DNA of 64,000 nt from Pseudomonas pisciculturae (GCF_015461805.1 NZ_JACVZE010000001.1:124001-188000), one strand, 5' to 3'. Numbered from the stretch's first letter, positions 43,590 to 53,028 are shown. The notes: generated from the sequence alone by a model not told the origin. Translations and numbers: made by a program.

Positions 43590-43631
43590 CAGGTGTGTCA
43601 GGTAAGGGGCGATTCGCCGGATTTGTGGATT

Positions 43632-46600
43632 CTACGAGGCGCGGACCTCGATGGTGGTGGGAGCATCCTTGTCGATTTCATAAGAACTTTCCAACCCGTT
43701 ACCCTCCCGAATTGTGAAGGTTCTCTTGATGGTTACCTGATAACCAGGGACATTAGTGAGGTCTTGATCCGGGTTGGAGAGGTGTCCTTCAGAAGTGACA
43801 TGGACTCTGGTCAGGCTCTTCGAAGCGTCGTATTCAATCTGGTACTGGGTATTCTTGGCCCCGAAGTAGTAGCCATCTTGCAGTTTCATTCCGTGCAAAT
43901 CAGCAACGCCGGGTCCGATAGCGCCTTGGTGGGCCACTTCGGAGATCCGGGCGCGCAAATCGGCGTCGGGGATTACGGCCTCGAACTGGGCCAACCTTCT
44001 TTGGCTGAGAGCGTCTGCCGTGTCTGCAGCGGCATCCAGTCGCGTGGTCACGCGCACACCGTTTTCGGTAGTGGTGACGGTGTAAGGGTTGCGATTGAGA
44101 TCCTTGATAAAGGGCGCCGAGTACTCACTTGTACTGTGTTCCGTAATGTGGGCTTGCTCTTCAGGCGCGACGGCAAATTCACTCTTGTCGACTTTCCAGA
44201 ACGCATTGAACGTTCTTCTAATGACCCCGTTTTCTTCAAAGTTCATGGTGGAGAGCTCGATCTGGCTTCCCTCGCTGGCTTTCAATACTTTATCGAGCTT
44301 ATCGGCCCCCGCCATTTGCGTGCCATCGACTTCGAGGAACTCATTGGCAAACGTGGCAGGGGCCTTTAGATCAACACTGGGGGTTGGCGAAACCGGGCGC
44401 TTCCAAGGCCACTTTATACCGGCATCTCCCGGAGCCCGTACCCACTCACCATCGCGGCCAGGATGAACTCTCATCACTGCCATTGCGGTGCTGGGATTAA
44501 CAATTGAACTTGTACTGTCGCCAGCCTTGTACCAGTTTTCGATTTCAAACACTTGGCTAATGCCCGTTTCATCGGTGTAGCGGACAAAGTGCCAGCGCTC
44601 ACCTTCGCTCCCTGTCAATCGGTAAACACCCAAGGCATCGGGTTGGACATTAGCGATGTACTCCTCGCCTCTAGGCACAACATAGTCGCTCATTTTGACC
44701 AGGCTCGACGACGGCGTCCGGACGCGAGGTGCATCGGGGGCAGGCTGTTTTTCTGGGGGGTATGTTCGTGGCTCTCGGGGTGTGCCTTCCTCGACGTTGA
44801 CTGAGGGTTTTTCTGACGGTGGCAGTTGCTCTGTAGGCAATTCAAACGGATCTTTCGCCACCCCACTGGCGCCCGCCGAGAACAAGGTGTTGAGCGTGCC
44901 ATCAAACACTTTCCAGGCACCGTCCTTGCGTTCTGCCTCGGTGTCGCCTGAAGCGGCTTTTTTCACCCCGAGGACTACTTCAGTCAGACCGGTAGCAACG
45001 GCAGCAGCGGCAAAGGGCCAACCTAAAGGCGCCAATTTGGCGAGAAGTTGAGCACCAACCGACACGTCATTTAGAAAAGTGTCCCAGCGCACCTCGCCGT
45101 TGGATTTGATCGCGATATCGGCATCGCTGCTCATACGAGTCTTCGCCTCATCCTTCAGATGGGTAAAGACGTCTCCTTCGATTTTGATGTCGCCACGGTC
45201 AATGGTTTTGCCTTCCCAGTTTTCCCAATCGCCGCTGGCAAGGTGAGCCAAAGATGAGTCAACACCGTACTTGCCAAAAGCGCCACCGTCCTGGCGGTTA
45301 TAGGAAGAAAAGTGCGATGCCAGGGCCTCGCGTTTTCGTGGGTCCTTGGCTTGAGCGACCACCCAGTCGTCCATTTTCTTCAGCGAATCAAAGCGCAAAA
45401 ATGCTGGGTTGGCGCCAGGAATGTAGAGAACTTGCCTGCCGTCCCGGCGGTTGTTCACATAGCTGTATTGGTTGTCATCCAGGTCGGCGAATCGAATGAT
45501 ATTGCTTGGGTACCCGTTGATGTCGAAAACATGTGCCCGTAGTTTGCCTTTCGCTGGCGCCTCGACCTGCAACTGGTCAAGGGTCACCGGAGCGTTCTCA
45601 TCTACGGGAACGTTGGACGCCGCCTCCATGACCAACTTGTAGTCATCGCGGGTGAATTTTTGTTCGTCGGGTTGCAGGGCCTGTTCGGTTTTAGACTTAC
45701 CCTCAAAAGCCTTTAATTGCTGGCGTGCCTTATCGACGAATGTGCCCTTCGCCACTGAGCGAAATTCACTTTCGTGGTTCGTCCAGAACTCGCTGTTGTT
45801 CTTGTCCGCAATATCCTCGAAATTGGCAGCCTTTACGCCCTTCATAAATACCGAAGGGCTGAATGGGAATTCGTTGTGCGCACCGTATCCCTTGTTCTTG
45901 CTTTGGTCTGGACCTTCGGTGTAAATCCCGCCGTTTGCATCAAGCTCGCCAGGAAGCTGGTCATGCCATGAGAAATTACTCATCACGGCTTCTGTCAGTG
46001 TTCTGGACTGGTGAGGTTCCTCATTGGGGTGCTCCCACCCTGAGCGTGCACGAGACTCTGTGACGCCGCCCTGAAACTGATGCAGGTACAGTTTGTCGGC
46101 ATCCAATGGCTCAAGTTTGGCCAACTGATCTGCGGGCAAATGCTCCCTGAGGATTTTCTCTGCCAGTTTTTTTGCCTCAGCCCGCAGGTTTGGCATTGCT
46201 TCTGTCACGCCAATTGCCTGCTTTGTGTAAGCGAGTTTGGCAGGTGCCTGGGGATAGAACGTTTCGGCAGCAGCGCGCTGGGTTTCAAGGGCTTGTATCG
46301 ATTGTGTTTGTTTTAGAGGGGCGTTGAAGGTTTTCTGGCTGTTCAACTGCTCGATACGCTGCTTGCTCTGACCGGCATTGGCGGTATTGCGTTCTCCATA
46401 AAACTCGGCGACCACCTTCATTGATGCCCCGATCAACCCAGTACCGAAAGCCGGACTCAGTGATTGATTGGGGGCGGGCGCAATGACTTTGGCCACGTCG
46501 AGCAAAGGCCCTGCAATTTGTCTCCAGCCCGATGTGTCGGTCAATTCAAACTGTTTCCAAGCCCCATCGACTTTCGCAGACAGACTGCCAGTGGAGGGCA

Positions 46601-47486
46601 CGATTTTTACCGTCGATGGATCGATTTTCTGCTCACGCATCCAGTTCTGGGCGGTCGAGCCTTCAAACAGGTTTCGATAGAGCCCCAGCCATTGGCCCAG
46701 AACGGTCTGGTGCGGTATCGATATCAAGGCCACGGGCTGGCCGTCGACCTTGTTCTGCCATTGGCGAGTAAACCCTTCTAGCAGTTCTTCATCACCCGGC
46801 GCTGCGGGATTGGCGTTGGCAGCATGGCGTTTGTAAGCCTCTGCAACTGCACGTTGTTGCTCGGCCAGCGCCTCACTCCCGCGTAGGGAGGGTGATCGAA
46901 AGGCGTCTGTTTGCCCGACCTGCGGGAAGGTGCGTGTGCGTTCAAGCTCGCCCCTCGTAGCCTTTGTCAGGTCTGGCAAGCCGTAGAAGTGTGCAACCTT
47001 CCCCAGCTCAAATGTATCGCTGAAGGCATCGTTAAAGTGAACGGTATCCCCGCCTCCACTGGCGAGCACTTTGCCTGCCGACAGTATGGGGGCCGCGACA
47101 GCCGCCCATCCGGAGTTATCGTTCAGGTTGAAAGTCACGCGTTGGTGATTCAAACCCACCGAAATTGAGTTGCTGTCGGGAAGAATGACGATGCTCGCCG
47201 GGTTAATGCCCTTGCTCTTGATCCAGTCTTGAAAGTCAGGGGCTTTCAGCGCAATTGCCATTTGGGTTCGCCATTGGCCCAGGGTGGAGTTTGGGGGGAT
47301 TTGAACCGCCGCGGCATATTCCCCTCTTGTGGACTTGAGGACGCTGAGGAAGTTTTGTACCAACTGGCTATCGCCTTGAGCGCGAGAGTTAGGCAGCGTG
47401 GCGGAATGTGGTGGGTTGTCTACGCGAGGTTCAGGTGAGGGTCGCAGGGTAGGAAGTGGCTGCTGCTTTAAGATAGAAGGTGTCAT
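43632..47486 (-). CDS. Large DUF6543/dermonecrotic-toxin-like protein with tandem N-terminal repeat
   Basis: 1284 residues, no signal peptide. Residues about 44-145 and 230-340 are two copies of one domain (TLGQWRTQM...GINPASIVILP and VLGQWLGLY...KIDPSTVKIVP, each ending in a SGW...A.P motif). A central region (about 500-870) is homologous to the protein at 48507 (VLYIPGANPAFLRFDS; GDVFTHLKDEAKTR; a hydrophobic stretch at 806-840). After a proline-rich linker (about 876-925) comes a 355-residue tail that I do not recognise; it includes YRLTGSEGERWHFVRYTDETG. ATG at 47486 is favoured over a frame open to 47531. The shared core resembles Pseudomonas proteins annotated with the DUF6543 dermonecrotic toxin domain. 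The delivery route and target are unknown. Confidence 0.72.
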   Translation of the reverse strand: MTPSILKQQPLPTLRPSPEPRVDNPPHSATLPNSRAQGDSQLVQNFLSVLKSTRGEYAAAVQIPPNSTLGQWRTQMAIALKAPDFQDWIKSKGINPASIVILPDSNSISVGLNHQRVTFNLNDNSGWAAVAAPILSAGKVLASGGGDTVHFNDAFSDTFELGKVAHFYGLPDLTKATRGELERTRTFPQVGQTDAFRSPSLRGSEALAEQQRAVAEAYKRHAANANPAAPGDEELLEGFTRQWQNKVDGQPVALISIPHQTVLGQWLGLYRNLFEGSTAQNWMREQKIDPSTVKIVPSTGSLSAKVDGAWKQFELTDTSGWRQIAGPLLDVAKVIAPAPNQSLSPAFGTGLIGASMKVVAEFYGERNTANAGQSKQRIEQLNSQKTFNAPLKQTQSIQALETQRAAAETFYPQAPAKLAYTKQAIGVTEAMPNLRAEAKKLAEKILREHLPADQLAKLEPLDADKLYLHQFQGGVTESRARSGWEHPNEEPHQSRTLTEAVMSNFSWHDQLPGELDANGGIYTEGPDQSKNKGYGAHNEFPFSPSVFMKGVKAANFEDIADKNNSEFWTNHESEFRSVAKGTFVDKARQQLKAFEGKSKTEQALQPDEQKFTRDDYKLVMEAASNVPVDENAPVTLDQLQVEAPAKGKLRAHVFDINGYPSNIIRFADLDDNQYSYVNNRRDGRQVLYIPGANPAFLRFDSLKKMDDWVVAQAKDPRKREALASHFSSYNRQDGGAFGKYGVDSSLAHLASGDWENWEGKTIDRGDIKIEGDVFTHLKDEAKTRMSSDADIAIKSNGEVRWDTFLNDVSVGAQLLAKLAPLGWPFAAAAVATGLTEVVLGVKKAASGDTEAERKDGAWKVFDGTLNTLFSAGASGVAKDPFELPTEQLPPSEKPSVNVEEGTPREPRTYPPEKQPAPDAPRVRTPSSSLVKMSDYVVPRGEEYIANVQPDALGVYRLTGSEGERWHFVRYTDETGISQVFEIENWYKAGDSTSSIVNPSTAMAVMRVHPGRDGEWVRAPGDAGIKWPWKRPVSPTPSVDLKAPATFANEFLEVDGTQMAGADKLDKVLKASEGSQIELSTMNFEENGVIRRTFNAFWKVDKSEFAVAPEEQAHITEHSTSEYSAPFIKDLNRNPYTVTTTENGVRVTTRLDAAADTADALSQRRLAQFEAVIPDADLRARISEVAHQGAIGPGVADLHGMKLQDGYYFGAKNTQYQIEYDASKSLTRVHVTSEGHLSNPDQDLTNVPGYQVTIKRTFTIREGNGLESSYEIDKDAPTTIEVRAS

Positions 47487-47631
47487 CTTTGGAGTTCTCG
47501 TCTTGGGTTTGAATACACGCCCGCAGATCACTCCTTGTCAGTCTGTGGATATTGATGTGTGTCGCAAACTGGACGAGTAACTCCATCATTAAGCGCTATT
47601 GTCAGTTACCGCTGATGACAGCAAATGAAAA

Positions 47632-47657
47632 ACGGCGCACACCTGAGTGCGCACCGT
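47632..47657 (-). terminator. Terminator after the SIMPL gene
   Basis: Imperfect stem: ACGGCGCAC on the left pairs with GTGCGCACCGT on the right with a two-base bulge. On the - strand it is followed by TTTTTC. It lies 20 bases past the stop of the gene at 47677. Confidence 0.75.
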
Positions 47658-47676
47658 CTTTGTGTTCGTAGGACTT

Positions 47677-48387
47677 TTACTGAAGTACTTCAATGACCCC
47701 GTCTGCCGACATGCTGACCTGGCTGGTGCCCGCTTCCACTTCAGGCGTCGGCGCTGAATCGGCCATTGCGGCTTTCATCATCATGCCGCCACGCGCGTAA
47801 GGCTGTGGATAACCGTTGGTGTTGAAGTTCAGGTTGACGATCTTGTAGCCCTTGCCGCCCAACGCATCGGTGGCCAGTTGGGCGCGTGCCTTGAACGCCG
47901 CAACCGCGTCCTTGAGCAGCGCGTCTTCGCTGGATTTGCGCGTAGCGTCGGCGATGGCGAAGTCCATGCTGTCCATTTTCAGGGTGTTGAGCAGCTCGCC
48001 CGTGAGCTTGGACAGCGCCGGGAAGTCTGCGCTTTCCAGGCGCAGTTCGGCGCGTTCACGCCAGCCGGTGATCTTCTGGGTTTTGTTGTCGTAGATCGGG
48101 TAGCTGTTACGGCTGCCCTGGCGCAGGGTCACGCCGTTGACTTCTCGGGCTTGGGCCAGGGCCTTGTTCATGGTGGTGGTGATTTCGGCGGCGAGCTTGG
48201 CCGGGTCGGTGTTCTGGGACTCGGTGTAGAAGGTCACGATCATCTTGTCGCGGGCTACCTCCTGGCTGACCTCCGCGCGCAGGGAAATCTGGTTGTAGTT
48301 CAGCGCATCGGCGGCCAGCGCAGGAAGGCTGGCAAGGGTGGCGACGCCGAGGGTGATAACGGCTGCACTGCGAGTGAAACGAGACAT
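47677..48387 (-). CDS. SIMPL-domain (DUF541) periplasmic protein
   Basis: 236 residues with a signal peptide (about 1-25, ending LPALAADA). The mature protein is a SIMPL/DUF541 domain: ISLRAEVSQEVARDKMIVTFYTESQ at the start, GWRERAELRLES in the middle and GYKIVNLNFNTNGYPQPYARGG near the end. E. coli YggE belongs to this family and is linked to oxidative-stress resistance; the molecular role is not settled. It sits between the two toxin-like genes, each on the same strand, but has its own terminator, so it is probably an old chromosomal gene with newer neighbours. Confidence 0.88.
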   Translation of the reverse strand: MSRFTRSAAVITLGVATLASLPALAADALNYNQISLRAEVSQEVARDKMIVTFYTESQNTDPAKLAAEITTTMNKALAQAREVNGVTLRQGSRNSYPIYDNKTQKITGWRERAELRLESADFPALSKLTGELLNTLKMDSMDFAIADATRKSSEDALLKDAVAAFKARAQLATDALGGKGYKIVNLNFNTNGYPQPYARGGMMMKAAMADSAPTPEVEAGTSQVSMSADGVIEVLQ

Positions 48388-48506
48388 GAGAGCTCCTTGA
48401 TAGTGGCTGTGTAGGTATAGCCGTGTTCGGTATGACTGTAGACGCTGGCATCGGGTTCTTCGGGTTTACACAATTCAAACAAATTGCACCTGCGCGGTTT
48501 TCCGGG

Positions 48507-50954
48507 TTAGAGGGCAGCGTCCGCCAGCGGGAAAACCACAGGCCTGTAGTCAAATGTCCACCATTTGAGGGGGTTCTTGAATACCCAATAAGGGTTATTT
48601 TTTTCCGGTTTGAATTCCTTGCTCTCTACACCGTCGTCGTCTGTGGGTTGGTCGATGTAAACCGGGTCCTCGCCGCTCTGATAAATAACTTCCGGGTCGC
48701 CCACTATTTTTTCGGCAGAGTACCGGGCAGTCACTTCACCGATGTAACCCTTTACCGGGCGTTCGGTGAGCCGCTGAAACTCGGCGGCGAAAGAGTTCTC
48801 GCCGAGCTTGCCTGAGTAACAACTCAGCAGGCGGATATTGTCGTAGTGCTGTGGGAAAATACCGTTGCGCTTGAGTGTGTCGAACAGGCCTTGTGGGGTG
48901 TGTTTGCGGCCCTTGTAGTAGATGTGCGTGCCGTCACCGTGGCCGATGATGTTGAGCCGATGCTGAGTGCCTTTTTTGTTCATGTCGGCGAAGGTGTAGA
49001 GGTTGTCTTCGACTCTTTTAAGGTTGTCCTTGGTGCCCGTGAGTGTGACGAGTTCGCCGTCCTCTGACAGGGTTTCGGTGACGGATGTCGCGGGTGCTGG
49101 CGAGTGGGTTTGGGCCGGCAGCTCATTGTCAATATCCAGAGTGATCGGGTCTCGCTCAAAGGGGGCAGGTGCCCGTGGCTGCTCGGTGGGGCGTTGCGCG
49201 TCGAGCACGGTGCCTTCCTCAACCACCTTGCGGGCCTGGCCCGCCACGCGCGTGGCGACGGGCAGTGCGGCGTTAAGTACGCCAAAGATCACGTGTTCGG
49301 TGCCGCCGGGCCGACCTTTGGCCATGTCATCTGCCCCGACCCCGGCTTCGGTGATTCCCGAAGCGATGTACAGCGCATCCAGCGCCAGCGCGACTTCAGG
49401 GATGGCAATGGCCAGCGGCGCGAACAGCATGGCTACCATCGCCGCTTTGCTCAGCCCAGACAGGATATTGGCTTTAACCACGTCGGCGTCAGTGGTGATC
49501 TGCTCTCGGGCGTCAGCGTACGAGCGCAGGCGTTGGCGCTCGCTGATCTGTTGAAAGACATCCCCTGTGGTGTCGATATCGGCTCCTGCGTTTGCCCGCC
49601 CCGTTGGGTTGTAGCTTTGTATCCCCAAGGTCTGTGACGGGTCCCAGGTATAACGGCGGCCAGGCTTTGGCCAGTTGGCCAGGCCGTGCAGCGTTTCATT
49701 GACGCCGGAATGCCACACGCTGCCTTTCAAGTCGTCATGTTTGAAATGCGACTCCAATGCTTTGAGCTTTGCTGGCTCGGCCGCCTGGCGTGCAAGCCAG
49801 TGCTTCATCTGATCAACGCTGTCAAAGGCATGAATTGGCGAAGAGTTGCCCGGAATGTAGAGCAGTGTCCGGTTGATCGGCTTGCGGTCGGCGTCCAGGC
49901 GCGTCGTTTTGTCGGTAATGACCATCAGGTCGGTCGATTCATAGCGACCCAGTCTCAGCAGCCCCACCTCCAGCCCAGGATCCGTTGGCGTGGGTAGCAT
50001 CAAGTCGGTGAGCAAGATGTCAGCCCAAGCCTGTGTGCTGGCGGCCAGCCCGGTTGCGCGCATGACCAACTGCTTGTCTTGCAACGTAAGGCTGCCCGCC
50101 TGGTGTTGTGCGTCCGCCGCCTTGACGAGCGCCGCTTTAGCCACGATGGGGTACTTGCGGTCATGGCTGTCCCAGAACGTATTCAGAAACTCGGTGTGCG
50201 GACGGTGGAAGTCGGTGCTCCAAATCTGTGCCTTGAATGCGTGAGGTGACACGGGCAGTTGGGTCGAAGCGCCATAGGCCTGTGAACTGCCAACGGCTGC
50301 GGCGCTATAGATGCCTTGATAGGTATGAGTGATATGTGCGGACTCGCGTCCTGGGTTTATACGATCGGCCAAATCGAATGTACCTGGAGCCACCCGTGGC
50401 AGGTTGTCGACCAGCCTCACGGTCGGGCCACCGGTGTAGTGGGGCACCAATACGCCGTTGCCGGTTGGCGTGTCTTGGGCATTTTTGAGCATGGCTTGCG
50501 TCAGGCTGATCTGCTTGACGAGCTTGGCGGGGTAGGGTGGCGCTCCCGTGGTGTTGTAATCGAAGGTGGCCAGGTAAGTGTTGTCTGGGTCGATGTCCAG
50601 GTTCCATGTTTGCTTGAACATTTGCTTGACGGTCCGCGCGGCATCCTGTGTCGCGGTCTTAAAATCCCTGGCCAGGTGTTCGGCGTAGCTGTCGATATCG
50701 AGATTGGGGCCTAAAACGACAGGTGTAGCGATCTTTTCACCCGCCCCGACGGTTTTGCCTGGATCGGGGTTAACGCTGATCAGGTCGTAGTCAGTGCCAC
50801 CGGCATTGAAGGCCCTCGGCTTAAGGGTTTGGATCAATAACTGCTCGTCGGGAGGATTTTGATCCAACGCGCGTTTCTGCCGACCTTGCGTGGCGCCTGA
50901 GCGGGGGTCATTTGTGTAGGATCGGTGAGCGGATAAAGTAGCATTTACACTCAT
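48507..50954 (-). CDS. DUF6543/dermonecrotic-toxin-like protein with clan CD peptidase-like C-terminus
   Basis: 815 residues, no signal peptide. The region about 240-580 aligns with the core of the neighbouring 1284-residue protein (LLYIPGNSSPIHAFDSVDQM, ALESHF, GDVFQQISERQR, then a hydrophobic stretch at about 503-535). A proline-rich linker (about 585-620) leads to a different C-terminal module (about 630-760). That module has LNIIGHGDG with His672-Gly673 and, 40 residues later, IRLLSCYSGKLG with Cys712. Strand-His-Gly then strand-Cys is the pattern of clan CD cysteine peptidases, including the C80 autoprocessing domains of MARTX and clostridial toxins. Peptidase activity is inferred only. 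No immunity gene is obvious. Confidence 0.7.
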   Translation of the reverse strand: MSVNATLSAHRSYTNDPRSGATQGRQKRALDQNPPDEQLLIQTLKPRAFNAGGTDYDLISVNPDPGKTVGAGEKIATPVVLGPNLDIDSYAEHLARDFKTATQDAARTVKQMFKQTWNLDIDPDNTYLATFDYNTTGAPPYPAKLVKQISLTQAMLKNAQDTPTGNGVLVPHYTGGPTVRLVDNLPRVAPGTFDLADRINPGRESAHITHTYQGIYSAAAVGSSQAYGASTQLPVSPHAFKAQIWSTDFHRPHTEFLNTFWDSHDRKYPIVAKAALVKAADAQHQAGSLTLQDKQLVMRATGLAASTQAWADILLTDLMLPTPTDPGLEVGLLRLGRYESTDLMVITDKTTRLDADRKPINRTLLYIPGNSSPIHAFDSVDQMKHWLARQAAEPAKLKALESHFKHDDLKGSVWHSGVNETLHGLANWPKPGRRYTWDPSQTLGIQSYNPTGRANAGADIDTTGDVFQQISERQRLRSYADAREQITTDADVVKANILSGLSKAAMVAMLFAPLAIAIPEVALALDALYIASGITEAGVGADDMAKGRPGGTEHVIFGVLNAALPVATRVAGQARKVVEEGTVLDAQRPTEQPRAPAPFERDPITLDIDNELPAQTHSPAPATSVTETLSEDGELVTLTGTKDNLKRVEDNLYTFADMNKKGTQHRLNIIGHGDGTHIYYKGRKHTPQGLFDTLKRNGIFPQHYDNIRLLSCYSGKLGENSFAAEFQRLTERPVKGYIGEVTARYSAEKIVGDPEVIYQSGEDPVYIDQPTDDDGVESKEFKPEKNNPYWVFKNPLKWWTFDYRPVVFPLADAAL

Positions 50955-51161
50955 AAGTCATATCCTGGGCGGTTGAAAATACACTCGCCCATCAATCTGG
51001 GCTTGGGCACTTGGGTGGCATCCGGTGAATGACGGTTCCTGAGCGAATGCCGCAGAATATGTGGCCGAGGCGTCTGTGGCGGTTTGCCGCACGTGCACTG
51101 CCGTCCTCGTGTGTTGGTTATACTCTCTGCGATCTGCCTGCAGCGCTCACCGGGAGAGCTC

Positions 51162-52424
51162 ATGCTCGCCGCCGTAAAACTGACTTCCGCCACACGCCAG
51201 AACCTCTGGCGCCTGACGTTCATCCGTACCCTGGTACTGGCCGCACAGGCCGGCTCCGTGGGGCTCGCCTATTGGTTCGACCTGTTGCCGTTGCCCTGGC
51301 TGCAATTGGGCGTGACCCTCGGGTTCTCCATTGTGCTGTGTGTATTCACGGCTATTCGGCTGCGCACCACGTGGCCGGTAACTGAGCTGGAATACGCCCT
51401 GCAACTGGCCTGCGACCTGTTTATCCACAGTGTGTTGCTGTATTTCTCCGGGGGTTCCACCAACCCGTTTGTTTCTTATTACCTGGTGCCACTGACCATC
51501 GCCGCAGTGACGTTGCCATGGCGTTATTCGGTTGCGTTGTCGGGTATCGCGCTGGCGCTGTACACCCTGTTGCTGGCGCGCTTCTATCCGCTGCAAACCT
51601 TCCCGATCGCACGGGAAAACCTGCAGATCTACGGGATGTGGCTGAGTTTCGCCCTCTCCGCTGCCGTTATTACCTTTTTTGCCGCACGCATGGCCGAAGA
51701 ACTGCGCCGCCAGGAAGAGCTGCGCGCCATTCGCCGTGAAGAAGGCCTGCGCGACCAGCAACTGCTGGCTGTCGCCACCCAGGCCGCCGGCGCCGCCCAT
51801 GAGCTGGGCACGCCGTTGGCCACCATGAGCGTATTGCTCAACGAAATGACCCAGGACCATCACGACCCGGCGCTGCAAGAAGACCTCGGCGTGCTGCGTG
51901 AACAGGTCAAACAGTGCAAGCAGACCTTGCAGCAACTGGTACGCGCCGCTGAAGCCAATCGTCGCCTGGCGGTCGAGATGCAGGACGTCACCCAGTGGCT
52001 CGATGAAGCCCTCAACCGCTGGCACCTGATGCGTCCCGAGGCCAGTTATCGCTTCAATCTGCTCGGCCAAGGCACGGTGCCGCGCATGGCGCCGCCGCCG
52101 GACCTGACCCAGGCGCTGCTGAATCTGCTGAACAACGCCGCCGACGCCTGCCCTGAAGGCTTGGGCGTACAGTTGGACTGGGACGCCGAAGACGTGACCA
52201 TCAGCATTCGCGACCACGGCGCCGGCGTGCCGTTGGCCATTGCCGAGCAGATCGGCAAACCGTTTTTTACCACCAAGGGCAAAGGCTTCGGCCTCGGCCT
52301 GTTTTTGAGCAAGGCCAGCGTGACCCGCGCGGGCGGCTCAGTGAAGCTCTATAGTCATGAGGAAGGCGGCACGCTCACCGAGCTGCGCCTGCCCCGTGTC
52401 GCACGAGGAGATATCGATGAGTGA
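51162..52424 (+). CDS. roxS: Redox-responsive sensor histidine kinase RoxS (RegB/PrrB type)
   Basis: 420-residue membrane kinase with about six N-terminal helices (residues 20-180). The quinone-site signature GGSTNPF is at 97-103. The H-box AAHELGTPLATM contains H213, and Cys252 sits 39 residues later, matching the redox-active cysteine of RegB (H225/C265, spacing 40). ATP-binding motifs follow (NLLNNAADAC, DHGAGVP, GKGFGLGLFLSK). RegB-type kinases tune respiratory gene expression to redox state. The ATG at 51162 follows GGGAG; the frame from 51084 is rejected. It overlaps roxR by 8 bases. Confidence 0.93.
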   Translation: MLAAVKLTSATRQNLWRLTFIRTLVLAAQAGSVGLAYWFDLLPLPWLQLGVTLGFSIVLCVFTAIRLRTTWPVTELEYALQLACDLFIHSVLLYFSGGSTNPFVSYYLVPLTIAAVTLPWRYSVALSGIALALYTLLLARFYPLQTFPIARENLQIYGMWLSFALSAAVITFFAARMAEELRRQEELRAIRREEGLRDQQLLAVATQAAGAAHELGTPLATMSVLLNEMTQDHHDPALQEDLGVLREQVKQCKQTLQQLVRAAEANRRLAVEMQDVTQWLDEALNRWHLMRPEASYRFNLLGQGTVPRMAPPPDLTQALLNLLNNAADACPEGLGVQLDWDAEDVTISIRDHGAGVPLAIAEQIGKPFFTTKGKGFGLGLFLSKASVTRAGGSVKLYSHEEGGTLTELRLPRVARGDIDE

Positions 52425-52977
52425 CGAGATCCAAGTCGAAGGCGAAGAACTGCCGCACCTGTTGCTGGTAGATGACGACGCCACCTTTACCCGCGTGATG
52501 GCGCGGGCCATGAGCCGTCGCGGTTTCCGCGTCAGCACCGCAGGTTCTGCCGAAGAAGGCCTGACTATCGCCCAGGCCGACCTGCCGGACTACGCCGCCC
52601 TCGACCTGAAAATGGACGGCGACTCGGGCCTGGTGCTGTTGCCCAAGCTGCTGGAACTCGACCCGGAAATGCGCGTGGTGATCCTCACCGGTTACTCCAG
52701 CATCGCCACCGCCGTCGAAGCCATCAAGCGCGGCGCCTGCAACTACCTGTGCAAGCCGGCGGATGCTGACGACGTGCTGGCCGCCTTGCTGTCCGAGCAC
52801 GCCGACCTTGACACCCTGGTGCCGGAAAACCCGATGTCGGTAGACCGCTTGCAGTGGGAACACATCCAGCGTGTGCTCACCGAGCACGAAGGCAATATCT
52901 CTGCCACTGCCCGTGCCCTGGGCATGCACCGCCGCACCTTGCAGCGCAAGTTGCAGAAGCGTCCGGTACGTCGCTGA
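52417..52977 (+). CDS. roxR: Response regulator RoxR (RegA/ActR type)
   Basis: 186 residues: receiver domain (LLLVDDDATFTRVM, phospho-acceptor D63 in ALDLKMDG, ILTGYSSIATAVEAIKRGA) joined by a short linker to a Fis-type helix-turn-helix (GNISATARALGMHRRTLQRKLQKRP). This is the RegA/PrrA/RoxR layout. The start at 52417 lies inside the end of roxS with GAGGAG before it, so translation is coupled. In Pseudomonas RoxSR activates the cyanide-insensitive and other terminal oxidases. Confidence 0.95.
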   Translation: MSDEIQVEGEELPHLLLVDDDATFTRVMARAMSRRGFRVSTAGSAEEGLTIAQADLPDYAALDLKMDGDSGLVLLPKLLELDPEMRVVILTGYSSIATAVEAIKRGACNYLCKPADADDVLAALLSEHADLDTLVPENPMSVDRLQWEHIQRVLTEHEGNISATARALGMHRRTLQRKLQKRPVRR

Positions 52978-53028
52978 GCCGTATCTGAACATCAGCTGAA
53001 CAGTCTGCTTCAGGCCGCACGGCGCGCC

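Noticed and set aside
49261..49500. Hydrophobic stretch in the 815-residue protein as a sign of an integral membrane transporter.
   Set aside because: A single hydrophobic patch in a large soluble protein with a toxin-type layout fits a membrane-insertion segment of the core better than a transporter.
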